From positions 1 through 64,000 of the forward strand of contig VICG01000016.1 of NCBI GenBank assembly GCA_008692225.1: a stretch of DNA of 64,000 bases, read 5' to 3'. The translations under genes were made by a program, and so were the position numbers. Source of the stretch: Monilinia fructicola. Its lineage: Eukaryota; Ascomycota; Leotiomycetes; Helotiales; Sclerotiniaceae. Of the stretch, positions 34,501-46,343 are shown piece by piece. Under the pieces are notes generated by a model. It had not been told where the DNA came from and did not search any database. It saw only the letters and a list, made by a program, of their open reading frames with translations. Every line of letters starts with the position of its first letter. The stretch's first letter is position 1.

Positions 34501-37500
34501 CAGTTCTGGCAATACGTATACCAACCAGGAAATCAAATACCTTATTGATACTATTGTGAGTAATCGTGAGCCGAGTGCAAGAGCCGGCTGTGCAATGGCA
34601 TTAGGGTGTATTCATTCTCAAGTGGGAGGAATGGCTGCAGGTTTCCATTTAAAGACTATTTTGGGTATCCTGATGTCCTTATGCAACGATCCGCATCCAA
34701 CTGTCCATATTTGGGCTTTAGAGTCGTTGTCGCGTGTCGCAGATTCAGCTGGGCTCACATTTTCGGGATATGTGTCAAGTACAACTTGGTATGTTGTGTC
34801 AGCTGTATGTTTCAGATACACACAACGAAGAGATTTCTTCATTGGCGACTTCGAACCTGGAATTAGAATTGTCGACAACAGCAGTAATTGCGCGTTGTAT
34901 TGATTCTTTAGTCAATGTTCTTGGCCCCGATCTTCAGGACTTGACCAAAGCTCGGGATTTGATACTGACCATGGTGGGGCAATTTGGGGCCGAGGAAAAC
35001 ATTCTCGTTCTCGCCGGGAGCTTGAAGTGCCAGGAACATCTAGCTCTATATGCACCAGGTCACATGGAATTTGTAGACTATGTTGTTCTTCTCCAGAAAG
35101 ATTTGAAGTCGGATATCTCAATACTGAGAGACATCGCGATTGATGGTCTATACAACCTCATGAAGCGCAATTCCGAGGATGTTGTCAAAGCCGCTGAGAC
35201 TGGATTCGAAGATCAACTTTGGCTGGCCTTGATTTAGATCCTGCACATGATGGCATCAGGAACGTCATTCGAAATTGGCTACAACAATCATGTTTAACAG
35301 AAACACCAAGATGGTTGCAACGATGCCAGGCAGTCTTATCCATGACAAGACCAAAGGCAGAAGATTCTACGCGGTGAATGCAAAAGTCAGCGCCCTACCT
35401 GATTTGCAAGACGAAGAAGTAGCAGGCTTCGCGGCTGCTTCTGGTATGGCTAAAGACACAAGCGCCCCCGCTGCTGGTCAAGAACCACTTAGGTGGCAAG
35501 TACGTACATTTGCCATGAGCTGTTTGGGAGAAATCTTTACATTAGTTACTAAGGACCTCGCAGCTAACGGCAGCTCCGATGCGGAAGTTGCGTTGCAGAA
35601 AAGGGTAGCAGATGTTATTCGAATGGCATTTTCTGCCTCTACATCTAACGTTGTGGAACTTCGAGTTTGGGGTCTAAAGATAATTGATGCGGTATTGAAG
35701 ATGTTCGGTCACACACCTGATCCCGATTTCGCTGAGGCTCCACTTCTAGAGCAATATCAGGCTCAAATCAGTTCCGCTCTTACCCCAGCTTTCGCTGCTG
35801 ATTCTTCGCCTGAGTTAGCATCCGAGGCTGTCAATGTTTGTGCCGCCTTTATCGCAACTGGTATTGTTACTGATGTTGACCGGATGGGTCGCATACTTAA
35901 AACTCTGGTCACCGCACTGGAGAACTTCTCAACGGAGTCTGAAGTTGCGTCTATCGGAGACCTTAAAGGACTTAGCTCAAATGCTCAGGTCATGGTCAAG
36001 ATGGCAGTGTTCTCTGCCTGGGCTGAGTTGCAAGTAGCTAGCACGGAGCAAAAGTATCTTGTGGATGTCCTGAAACCATACATTGGTACTTTAACTCCCT
36101 TGTGGCTTGCATCGTTGAGAGAATTCGCACGCTTGAGATTTGAGCCGGATATATCAATGAGCTTAGGCCCCCATCTTTGTCAGGAAGCTTGGATAGCATT
36201 TATTCTGCCTTGAATCGAGAGACTCTATTACGATTCTATCAAGACGCATGGCTGAAGCTTGTTGATGCCATCGCTAGTCTTATTGAGCAGGATAGCGAAT
36301 TTGTTTTCAACGCCCTTGATGGGAAGGAAGCTGATGCTCCTTCAACAAACGGAAATTCCAAGGGTAATGATATCAACTATAGAGATGAACCAGTCGCATT
36401 CTTTTTCGTCTTGTTCGAATTGCATTTGAAGCTCTGGTGGCAAAACCTGGCAGTGAGGCACTGACATCGAAAGGACAAACCCTAGAAATATTGCAGGCTT
36501 TGAAGAAGATTCTACATCCCAGTGTGTCTGGGCATGCAATCTACCGAGAAGCCATCTTTTCAGAAACTATGGACTTACTTGATCGCCTTGTCCTCACAGA
36601 AGGCCTTGATGTTCAAGCAGTTATTGTTCAAATCGCAAGAAGCTTATGTATATCACATCCTTCCGCTACCAAAGCAGATGTGGCAGAGGGTGAGGATTTA
36701 TCGGAAGATATTGACAACTGTTCGAGCTGACAAGGATTATTGTCTTGGTACTTGCTGGCCTGCCTACCAAATTTGATTGAAGCACAACAACCTGCTCGCC
36801 ATCAATTAACAGAAGAAGCTGTCTCGCTTGTCAGAGTATCTCTTAATGCATTGGTGGATGCTGCCGAAGTGTTCCCGTCAATCATTAAAACAGATCTGCA
36901 TGCTTGTATTATTCATATATTTGCTACAATCCTCGGGAACAGCAAGTTGTCAAGCTGTCGTAGTTCCTCAATCCCTACCGATTCTCAAACGATTCATCAC
37001 AAGTATCTCAGCATCATACAAAACACAAACTCCTCAGCACAATACCAGCATTATACAATTACAAGGCTGCCTCAAACGATTCCTCTCGATCTACGTAAAT
37101 GCCCAAAAAACGAGAAACGGAAGCGTCTCTGCCATGTGTTAAGAATGCCCTTCTCGCTTCCACGTTGTTGCTTACTAGTGGAACAAACAACTTACCAGCC
37201 AACGAGCCGCTTGTGACTAGATTCCTCGACGAGCTCGTAGATTGTCTAAGTGATCGAATGGTAAGATATGTGATCCTTCTTGCACGAAATCTGCTAACAC
37301 GATTGATTGCACAGACGGCCAAAGTGGCAGCAAATTGTATTCGCACCCTTCTACTTACAAGTCCGAAAACATCCTCCGATCAAAGTATCGCTCGCTATCT
37401 TCTGCCTCTGCTTATCACTTTTGCCACCAACACAGCAACAGAAGACCCTGAAAATGCTCGAGCTCTAATACTTCACGCTCTGACAGCATTTGTAGTTTCT

Positions 37501-37729
37501 GTCGATGGTAAGCAAAGAGCAGTAGCAATGTCAGTAGTGGTGCCTACATTATTGAAACGCGCAAATGGAGATGGAGAGAAAGTTTGGAAAGAAACGAATG
37601 CAAGGCTCCTCGAAATGGCAGCAGTTGATCCAACAGCTTTTTAGAGCGGTGGTTGGTGGGATGACACCAGAGCAGAAAGGATTCATGGAGGGAGTTCTGG
37701 TCAAGGGGAGGGAAGGCGGAAAGGGGTAA
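31583..37729 (+). CDS. HEATR5/Laa1-family HEAT-repeat protein (frame broken by 12 single-base indels)
   Basis: Large alpha-helical HEAT-repeat protein related to yeast Laa1 and metazoan HEATR5, which associates with the clathrin adaptor AP-1 in Golgi/endosome traffic. Start at the ATG at 31583 (MSSGRPSSKNG); end TAA at 37727-37729. One intron, 37261-37314 (GTAAGA..CTAAC..CAG). The first ~470 codons are intact and contain the family start QQDLYLLNFVSTLTKHVEGL. After that, continuous homology needs 12 one-base changes near 33000, 34032, 34782, 35231, 35373, 36170, 36417, 36716, 36763, 36936, 37107 and 37640. Six surplus and six missing bases cancel, and the coding length of 6093 nt is exactly 2031 codons (2030 residues). 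No nonsense substitution remains after correction. I favour consensus error over gene death. Confidence 0.9.
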
Positions 37730-38309
37730 AGCGGGCGATGTGGATGATGCCGGAAGGGAACCAACATGCGTTGAGAATGGATTTTGGTGCTTGATGAGAT
37801 AAAGCAAGGAAAAAGGAAACTGGATTCAAAGCTTGCATGGAGTGGAGTATGAAATAAATGTTGTGATGATCATGGTACGTGGGAGTACCATCGACTGAAT
37901 GAAATATACATTAATAATAAGTGGAGGTATAACTTTGGAATGAAAATTAAGAAGATTAGTATTGCACGTGCTGTCTTTGTCTCCTGGAAAACCCCCCCGT
38001 TTTGTGTGTCTTCAACCCAAATTCATATTCCAAAACCCCTACACCCATCAAGTCAATACTCCCGGCTCCCTCCGTTTCGTTCCCTCATATCGACCACATT
38101 CTCTCATCTCATTCCCATTACATTCACTCTCCGCCTTCATTTTTCTCCTTCTCCCTCTTTGAGTATCTCCCGAGTATTCCTGTCAACCTCTCGTCCACAT
38201 AATATCCATCCTGTGTTGCTACTCCCCTTCCCAATGTCATTATTTTCCCTCACTTTTTACTTCTAACTGAGGTTTCCCCCTCCTCTTCCCCCGACCCCCC
38301 CCCCCTCAT
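37730..38309. other. Intergenic with long pyrimidine tract
   Basis: The 3' flank of HEATR5, then about 350 bp of C/T-rich plus strand (38,000-38,340) with runs of up to 13 C. Open frames here are products of this composition. It could be a promoter for an unrecognised plus-strand gene or the 3' part of the small minus-strand ORF next to it. Confidence 0.5.
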
Positions 38310-38489
38310 CTACCGTCTAATCATCCTCCTCTCCCATTCTCTCTTCTGACTTTCAGTCCTCGTCGGGAGAGAAAAGAAATCCGCTGGTCCATCGCCATAC
38401 TTGGCACTCTCGGGATACCTTAGTTCAAAGCCGAGGGATCTGAATGGCTTCTTGAGCGTTTGCCAGATGGATTGGAATGTCATGGTCAT
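38310..38489 (-). CDS. Possible small protein of 59 residues
   Basis: A frame from ATG at 38489 (a second ATG two codons later) to TAG at 38310-38312. It starts MTMTFQSIWQTLKKPFRSLG and contains PESAKYGDGPADFFSLP and a basic end (KREWERRMIRR). Composition and codon choice look coding (CTC, GGC, GAG, AAG), unlike surrounding random frames, and the ATG lies just upstream of the pyrimidine tract. I do not recognise the family. It could be one exon of a larger gene. Confidence 0.4.
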   Translation of the reverse strand: MTMTFQSIWQTLKKPFRSLGFELRYPESAKYGDGPADFFSLPTRTESQKREWERRMIRR

Positions 38490-39600
38490 AGTGATGTTTT
38501 GAGGTATGGTTTCCGTTTTGGCTTTTCTCCCTTGTAGTTGGAGTTAGGCTACAAGATGTATCAATGGGATTGAGTGAACTTTTTTCCTCGCCTTCCAGCA
38601 TGGAAGGATAGTATATTCATCAAATTTGTGAGGCGTCAGGAGCTAGTATATATAGTCAATCTCAACAAAAAATTATACCTGCCCGTCGAAACCATACCCG
38701 AGATAACAGAAGTTTCCGATTCTCAAGTTCTAGAACCCAAAAAAATATTAAAAAAATCTCCCGATTTTAGCTGTGCATTGTCGAATCACAGACTAGATAG
38801 CGCCATACACCGAGATTTCTCCACTATTTCCCGAGATATATTCAACGACAGAAATCGCAACGTTCACGGAGCTTAAGGTTCCTCGAAGGCTATTGGAGGG
38901 TTTCTGGAGTGTTTTCGTTGTGCTTATGGGTGTAATTAGATGCTGCGTGCTTCGGACGAAAGGATCGAGGTAGGATAGAATGGAAATAGCGGGTCGGAAA
39001 AAGATTGAGGTGTTGATCATGTGATTGCATTTGCTTAGGTTCGATTAAATTGCCAGGTGATGGTTTGTTCTATTTCATCTGCTCGGGTGCTGTTTTGTAC
39101 ATTATCCATTGCTTTGATCAAAGTCTGTTGGTGTTTCCGGTTTTTTGCAATAGGGAAATCATTGTCGTGCTCGGATTCTTGGTCATCTTTTGGCATTCTT
39201 TGATAAAACGTTAGGTAAGATTCGAAGGTAGAATGCTCGCTTCTAGCGACAGTTGGTGGTGTGAGGTGCTGGTGGGATGCAGTTCCTACTTTCATATTCC
39301 ATTAACTGATTCATGCTGTCGTAGCCCAAAGCATTCTTCATCAAATAATAGGGAATGAATTTGAAAGCAATAAGCCTATTATACTCGGCGCAGATGGCTT
39401 CTTCACTGAGAGTCCAATACACATGAACACAGCTCTGCCTCTGAGAATAGCATAGGTAATGTACCCTGATAAATTAAAAGAATAGTAATGCTATCATGAT
39501 CCTGAATAGTATTGAAAGTCATTCCCTCAGTCCTTATACCTTGCTCATTGCCTCACGCCATTCCTGTTTGACTTTGTCCTCCCGCCACTTGAAGCCTAAA
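38490..39600. other. Intergenic, nothing recognised
   Basis: About 1.1 kb. Frames at 38574-38876 (plus) and 39035-39295 (minus) have no recognisable similarity. Confidence 0.5.
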
Positions 39601-41123
39601 TCAAATCTTCGACCCGGATCTATCTCTTCTCCTCTTTCTCAATGAGGTGAAAGTCACCACGCCAGTGTAAAACAGCCCCATCAGCGCAGCAACTACTCCA
39701 TAAGCTATCTCGCCATTTCTCGAATTCGCGGCTAATTTCAATCCCAATCCACCATTAATCACAGCGAGAACGATTAATATCCTGCCATACCATAAATGAA
39801 CCCAGCCAAAGATTCCTCTTTGGCGAGTTTTCATGTATCTCCAATGGTGTATGAGACCAATGAAGGGTTGGATGAAGAATAAAACCACTAATATGATGCC
39901 AAATATCATATGCGTTGTATTCGTAATCTATTTCATTACCTGTAAGTCGAGAACAAGTGGAGAATAGTAAATTTGGCTTACAATTGTGCCCAAACTTGGT
40001 GTCACCACTGCGCCTGTAATCGCCGCAGGTCCAGAGCTCGATGATCCAAGACCGGATGTTGGAGTAGGACGATTTAAAACCCCCGGTATAAACACTAGTA
40101 GCGGTAGCCCAAGGTGGTGTACCGGTAAAAGTACCGGCAGGGAATCCCGATGATCCAAAACCACCAAATTGTCTCTTCGTGACTTCATATATAATGGTAC
40201 GGGTGTTGAGAGTTGATTCATCGAATGATCCATATTTTAATTCTGCCAATTTAATTCCTAGCCCTAGACCCACAATCAAAAAGATAAATGAAAACATTTG
40301 CAAGGTGGCGTGGAGCCATGGCCTACCAAATATTCGCATGGAAAGCGCACCGAGAGGGAAAAGCAATACAACTGTCATGCCCATGATTATCCCATGCGCT
40401 TTATCATATGATTGGACTGGAGAAGATCCACTTGATGCCGAAGAACTGGATGAGCTTGAGGAGCCAGGACTAGGCGAAGAAGAAGTTGTTGCTGCAGATG
40501 TTGAAGTAAAGGGGTTAGAGTCAGATGATAGTTGAGCTTGAGAAAGATCAAATGTGAACTGTCGATGATTAGATCCTGAATGTTGATTGATACTTGTAGA
40601 AGTATCAGTGGTATCAAGTGCAGAACCCGAGTTCCACGCAGCGATCCAATTGGAAGATGTGGATGTCGTGGATGACAATTTCGAACTACAACTTGTGCAA
40701 CGAACATTCGCGACCATATTTCCATCCACGATTCCACTCCCGGAAAGTAAGTCGACACTTATACTACTATCGTATTTTGGTTCTACTTCTCCTGTACCTT
40801 TCCGAGGAGAGATTGTCACATTCCCCATACCGTCAGCATACATAACGAGATGGTACTTCCAGACATCTGAGAACCGATTCCGAGAGCAACCCATTGGTAT
40901 GAAGTAGGGGCTGTGAGTTGAAAGTAGACATTATTTGAATTACTTTGATGCTATTCCAACAGAGTAAGAGGGGCCACCGGATATCGTGGAATATGTTGCA
41001 AGAGAACAAGCTGTAGGGACTTGAATCTACATCAGCACAAGTTACGGATGAAGCTTGGCTTAACAGGTACATACTTATGCTTATAATTGAGGCAATGAAA
41101 GGCACAAGGTTAGACGGCTTCAT
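39601..41123 (-). CDS. DOMON-cytochrome b561 membrane protein (frame broken by about 4 indels)
   Basis: Secreted-side DOMON/CDH-cytochrome-like domain fused to a cytochrome b561 membrane unit, predicted to move electrons across the plasma membrane. Exons: 41123-41075 (signal-peptide start MKPSNLVPFIASIISI), 41026-39982 and 39927-39601; introns of 48 and 54 bp. The DOMON part shows VYFQLTAPTSYQWVALGIGS and NVTISPRKGTGEVEP; a Ser/Pro-rich linker follows. Membrane helices include HGIIMGMTVVLLFPLG and HMIFGIILVVLFFIQPFIG, with histidines suited to heme ligation. One-base corrections are needed near 41074, 40945, 40850 and 40082; with these the frame is continuous, about 472 residues. Likely consensus errors. 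Confidence 0.82.
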
Positions 41124-42796
41124 TCTTAAGCGTTGAATATATTTCAGTCGCGATTCGATACAGATATTAAAGCGACTGATAGATTGACCATCAGAGGAGG
41201 GATACCGCTCTCTAATATTCCAAACTGTGAAGGTTAGTGACGAAACAAAAAAATATAACAGAAGGCTGGGTTGTAGCTACGAGTATGGGTTCCATTAAGC
41301 TGATGACATTATACTGCCTGTGGCTTGATGTCTTATCAGAATTCGACCAACCAAAAGCAATAGAGATAATCAAATTCAGTTGAAACAGAAGCTGCATCTA
41401 AGCTTACTTTCCCGCCTCTAGTTTTATATACGAACCCAGCGTCTTGAATGTGCCATCAACCATTTGGTGTATTGTTACAAAGCACTAGCTTCAGATATTC
41501 TCCCATAATTTGATAGATCTACAGAATGTGCGCGACTTTCTGAATGTCACATTGCTCAGACAACTCAAGAAAGGTATAGAGACGGTCAATACTGCTGTTA
41601 TAACTCCCTTAGAAATTTTCATGTATTGAATCGTTTCAGCCAGGTGATACTAGATGTTATTGTTGTCGTTGAGCTCGTGTATTGTTTTGTGTGGATGATC
41701 GTGAAGATATGGCTGGACGAGAGAGTATGGATTGCGCGTCCACGCATCTGCCAAGTAAACATAAGCACCATTGTAAAGCTGGGATCACATCGATGTTGTT
41801 TGTGTGATGTGAAATTATCAAGAGACTGACGATAAAAGTAATGTCGGAGCTTGATCTTGGGGAAGTCCGAATCCAACTGAACCCGTCGTTTGCAACATGT
41901 AACATGATACATTCGACCAACTAACACCGATCAAGGCGTTATCAAGGGAATACATTGTAGCGCCTGGTGGTATTATGAAGTATAATATCATGAATGAAGG
42001 CATTGAAACATGCTCAAGCGCTGGTAATTTTAGCTTGGATGGCAATAGCCCGGTCCACTGTGAAAGATAACTATGAATACTCTCGAGACCGCAAACATGG
42101 AATATTGAGGGAGCAATGGGACAAGGGTTGGAGCGAAAATCGGTGATGGATGATGAAGATTGGAGACCTGGACAGTCACCTTACTGCTTCATGGGTGAAT
42201 TCAAGATATAAAATGTGAACGGAATGGGACATTGAGTTAGGATCAGTATGCCCAAACAGGAATCAAAGAACAAAAATAACCATGATTACCAAACTGTGGA
42301 AGAGCAAAGGATGAGTATATCAACTCGCACCATGCCTCACTCGAGCGCACTTGTGCACAGTTGTATGAGATATAATCTCAGGCGTATGCCACAAAAGTAA
42401 CTTCAACCTCCTTGCTTTCCAGCATAATTGGCTTCCGAGTCCTTTGGCATTCGCTGTCCATCTATAGCAAGCTACTAGCTGCGAACTCGCTGAATATAAT
42501 TCGTTCATCATAGGCTTTGAAAAACAAAACCATATCTCGCTTTCGACACTCAAGATCCAACGCCGTTTTTGGAGAGAAGCAATATTCGAGCCATTGACGT
42601 TAAGCTGAAACGAAAAAGCCCCGTCTATGCCGAGTTTTCGTCAAAGGGGGGCAAGGATTTGTGTATTGGTACGATCAGAATTCTCCGGGCTAGGCTCTAT
42701 TATATTCGATGGCCAATGTATCATTCCATCCCGAGCGTCTCCAACTCATACCTCTTCCGCCTCTCCATCCGGTAAGCTTCATCCAAGATTTCTTGC
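41124..42796. other. Intergenic with possible decayed coding sequence
   Basis: Minus-strand frames around 42160-41620 contain coding-like stretches such as LPSKLKLPALEHVSMPSF and, in another frame, IDVIPALQWCLCLLGRC. Frames are broken and overlapping. This could be a decayed F-box/leucine-rich-repeat-like gene, but I cannot support a family. The rest, including 42320-42553 minus, is unassigned. Confidence 0.3.
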
Positions 42797-43333
42797 TTAG
42801 TATTCTCTTCTGTCAAAACGACCCGATATGCGCTCCAATTCTTTCATGAGAGCATCCAATGATTCACTTGCCTTTCTCGCATTATCTTCATCCACTTCCC
42901 TCCTCTCTTCCGCCTCTTTTGTTTCAGAGCTGCCTGTACCCTCATTTGCACTCGGTGTCCCCCTATAAGAATATCTCCGTTCCCTTTTCCTCTGGTACGT
43001 GAAATTGTCTTGTGTCTTTGGTGTTGGAGACTCCATGTTACCCCATACTTTGCCATAGTGACGATCGTAGATATTTCGCCGATCCTGGTCGGATAGGATC
43101 TCGTATGCTGCTCTGGCCTTTCCAAAAATTAGTCTCTTGGATAATCTTCAAGTCCCCCTATTATATTAGACGAAACAAACCCGACCTTCACAAATTCCTT
43201 GGTTGGTCCTCCATTGTTTCTATCAGGATGATGGGTTTTGGCCAAGGAAAAGAATGCATTTTTGACATCCTGAGTGGCCGCATTCTGAGGAATCCCTAAT
43301 GTTTTCGTAATGATTTGGTATCGATTGATCCAT
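42797..43333 (-). CDS. J-domain (DnaJ) protein, one frame correction needed
   Basis: Hsp70 co-chaperone. The J domain starts right at the N-terminus: MDQSIPNHYE then TLGIPQNAATQDVKNAFFSL and the HPD motif in KTHHPDRN, continuing after a 68-bp intron (43118-43185, donor GTCGGG) with ARAAYEILSDQDRRNIYDRH. Exon 1 is 43333-43186, exon 2 43117-42797. A surplus base in the T run at 43302-43305 (A run in the gene) separates NHYE from TLGIP; removing it gives 468 nt, 155 residues. The C-terminus is acidic/basic and low in complexity. An in-frame stop lies just upstream of the chosen Met. Confidence 0.82.
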
Positions 43334-45086
43334 TTTCCAATAACGGAGAAAAAGTAGAGGTCACTTTGGGGGATCCGTATTTGACCCCCATTCTGGCTGG
43401 GGTCCACTCTTGAAGAACTACAGACTACAGTACAGTACTGTACGATTCCGAATGTTTGTTTTGACCCGCAATTCTGCATAAGTGTGTGGCCAAATACGTG
43501 TCAGTGTTTTATTGAAATTTGAGAGAAGCGAACCAGCGAAATATAAGTATAGCAAAAGCAATAGTGAGTTGCTGATTCAAAAGAATCTTGAGGACGACAT
43601 GAACATCCAGAGGAGAGAACCAATGGGGAAGAAAGGAGATTCAACCCTTCTTTTGGTCGTAAAGTCGCCTTCTATCGCTTGACACAGGAATAGGAGTCGG
43701 CTGAGGTATAAGGTTACATTTGAATGTTCAAATGGATTTAGAATCCCCTTGAAATATTTTGAACGCCTAAACCCGCTTAAGAACCCTCCTTACGCATTGC
43801 TCTTGAATGGAAAAGCGCAGGCCCCATGGTCCTAAACGAATATTTGTGATTCTGTGAAGTTCATTCTGAATAATTGAACATGTTGCAGATTCTCTTGGTG
43901 GAACCTACTCAGCTATTTGACTGTAAAGTTTGCTTCCGCAGCCCGAGGCTCCCCAACTCATGAATGATTGTGATGTGACTTGTTTCCTCCTCGCGTCGCG
44001 AAGCATCATTGCCATTCTTCAATTCTGGGCCTTGCGTGCCCATTGCAATAGTATTTTGACACCATATTTCCAGACGGAACATCTTCATGTTTTCCAGAAT
44101 TGATTGTGACAAGACGAAAATCAATTCTTATTTTGAGGATTCTGATGACACATGGGTGATTCTTCATCGTCGATCAACTTCAGTCTTCAGTACATCTTCA
44201 AGTACGGCTCATACAACTGGAACTGTTCCCTCGCTCTGCATACCGTTCTGTATTTTCCAAGTGCATTATTTATGTGAACACTTTTTTTTTGAATTGGTGT
44301 CTAATTCGGGAGGCAGTTACAACTGTTACCAATCCTGCAAAGAGGTGACAAAAGGTCAATCAGACTTCAAGATCTCTACCCGTGCTATCGTCCATCCGAG
44401 CAAGCCTTCCCAGCAGAACTCTTCTTCATTGCATCTAGCGCAGGTAAAATTCCAACCTTTAATTGGGAAAGTGAGAACTCAATCTTCTCATTGTATCTTC
44501 TGGGTACAGGACAAAAACTGGCACTGTGAAGGATGAAACTGGCGTAATATAAAGCACTGTATTATAACGATTCCCAAATTGCTGCAATTTTGTTCGAAGT
44601 TTAAGAAATACAATCTGGTTATCAGTCCCCGTCCAGATACCACACAGAAATGCTATATCGGTATTTGGAGAGAGAGGTACCAAAGAAAACACCATGTCAG
44701 CGGGCGTATTTGGATTGAATTGGACAATCAGAAATAAGTGGAATAGAGAAGTTCCTGCCACCATAAGGTTATATACCTACCAAGGATACAGATGATGTCG
44801 AAGTATCAAGTTCAAACTCTGAAGCAATCCATGGATAGCTATAGATACCTAGGTAGGTATACGCCCAAACTACCTAGTCACCGGTGCGCGACTGGTTGTG
44901 AATATAGTTGAGGATTCGCGGGATATTAAGATTGGAACTATGCGAAAGCTCATTGGAAGTCTTGGCTCGGTGAAAATACGGGATCGGTGACTAAGCAACT
45001 GACTACATCTCTTCCCCTCCCCCCCTTTGTAATCCTAACTTTGGCGACAGGAATGAGAAAGAAAGATGAAAAAGAGAGACAGAATC
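43334..45086. other. Intergenic, nothing supported
   Basis: 1.75 kb. A 149-codon plus frame at 44087-44536 and an opposite 101-codon frame at 44459-44764 have no recognisable domain. The palindrome TACCTAGGTA occurs at about 44846-44855. Confidence 0.5.
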
Positions 45087-46343
45087 ATGACTGAAACCAA
45101 ATTCGCAACCCTTTTGGAAATTTCACCGCCGCTGATAACTCGGCTTCTCCCGTGAGTATGGCCAGTGTTCACCCATCAACATTTGATCGACTCCCCTTTC
45201 CATGGAAAGCTGGACGGCTCATGCGTAGTCTCCAAAGACAATGAAGCCCGAAAACTACCAATAGATCTCTCTATATACTTCCCGTTCAGCAAACATGTAC
45301 CCCCGGCTTTTCTCTTTGGAATCTCTAAACATCTTCTAAATTATCATGACCGTTTAGAGCTGATTGTTATGTCTAGTGGGCAACGACGAAAGAAGATCTA
45401 TTAGCCCTTTATAGTAGTCATTATACGGTGCTGTAACCATTAGAACCTCTCTTCTAAGGCCGTTTCCACATGATTCCCAACTACACCAGTATACATTTTT
45501 TGACCCGAAATCCAATTCCACTCTCGCCTCGATTTCCGAAGGTCGAAGTGATGTCATCTCAGGGGAAACAAGTAGTCTAAATACACTAGGATATTCACCT
45601 GTGTCTCTTGACTTATACCTGGATATGCTCCTAGAGCTTGCAAAAGATGAAGACTTTCAGCGTCTTACTTCCAAACATGGATTATTTCCGTTACTGGGTC
45701 AGCTGAAGAAGTTGGTGAATGCTACAAGCGCATCTTGAGACAACATGGACAGTTCAAGCTGAATCTCATGATGGAAATCAACCTTTCATGTCCTAATATA
45801 GCGGGGAAGTCACCTCCTGCTTATGATGAGCAAGCTTTGGCGTCATACATCAAGGTGATAGGCAGTGTAAAAGCTGAGAGAACACAAGCTATCCACGTTG
45901 GTATCAAAACTCCACCTTACACATATTCCGAACAATTTAAGAACTTAATATCCGCAATGGAATTAGGATCCTCGCTGCTTGGTAACAATCCCATCTCATT
46001 CATTACAGCAACCAATACTCTTGGTTCATGCTTAGTGGTAGATGAATCGGGGAACCCCGTCTTGGGTTCTTCTCTTGGTGAAGGTATTGGTGGAATGGCC
46101 GGTGACGCGTTACATCCAATTGCATTAGGGAATGTCAAGATAATCCGAAGAATGTTGGATGCATCACTCTTTGAGAGTGTGAGGTCTACGCAGATAATTG
46201 GCATTGGAGGAGTGAAAGACAAGGCGGGTTTCACCAGAATGATTAACGTCGGTGCGTCGATCGTGGGTGTTGGTACAGCATTGGGAAGAGAGGGTGTAGG
46301 AATATTTGAGACGATCATTCGAGATGGAATCAAGGAAATCTGA
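45087..46343 (+). CDS. Class 1A-type dihydroorotate dehydrogenase (3 frame corrections needed)
   Basis: FMN enzyme of the TIM-barrel DHODH family, soluble type resembling yeast Ura1, oxidising dihydroorotate to orotate in pyrimidine synthesis; in filamentous fungi that also have the mitochondrial class 2 enzyme its role is unclear. Exon 1 is 45087-45151, exon 2 45377-46343, with a 225-bp intron (GTGAGT donor, TCTAG acceptor). After adding one base each near 45138, 45427 and 45674 the protein reads ISPPLINSASPWATTKEDL, GAVTIRTSLL, SLNTLGYSPV, TWIISVTGSAEEVGECY and 344 residues in all. The active-site segment MEINLSCPNIAGKSPPAY with its Cys, the FMN-binding IIGIGGVKD and VGTALGREG are intact. 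No transmembrane leader is present. Confidence 0.85.

Noticed and set aside
40179..40907. Plus-strand ORFs over the DOMON-b561 gene
   Set aside because: Shadow frames antisense to Ser-rich coding sequence.
44087..44764. 149-codon and opposite 101-codon ORFs
   Set aside because: No domain, no codon bias, mutually overlapping.
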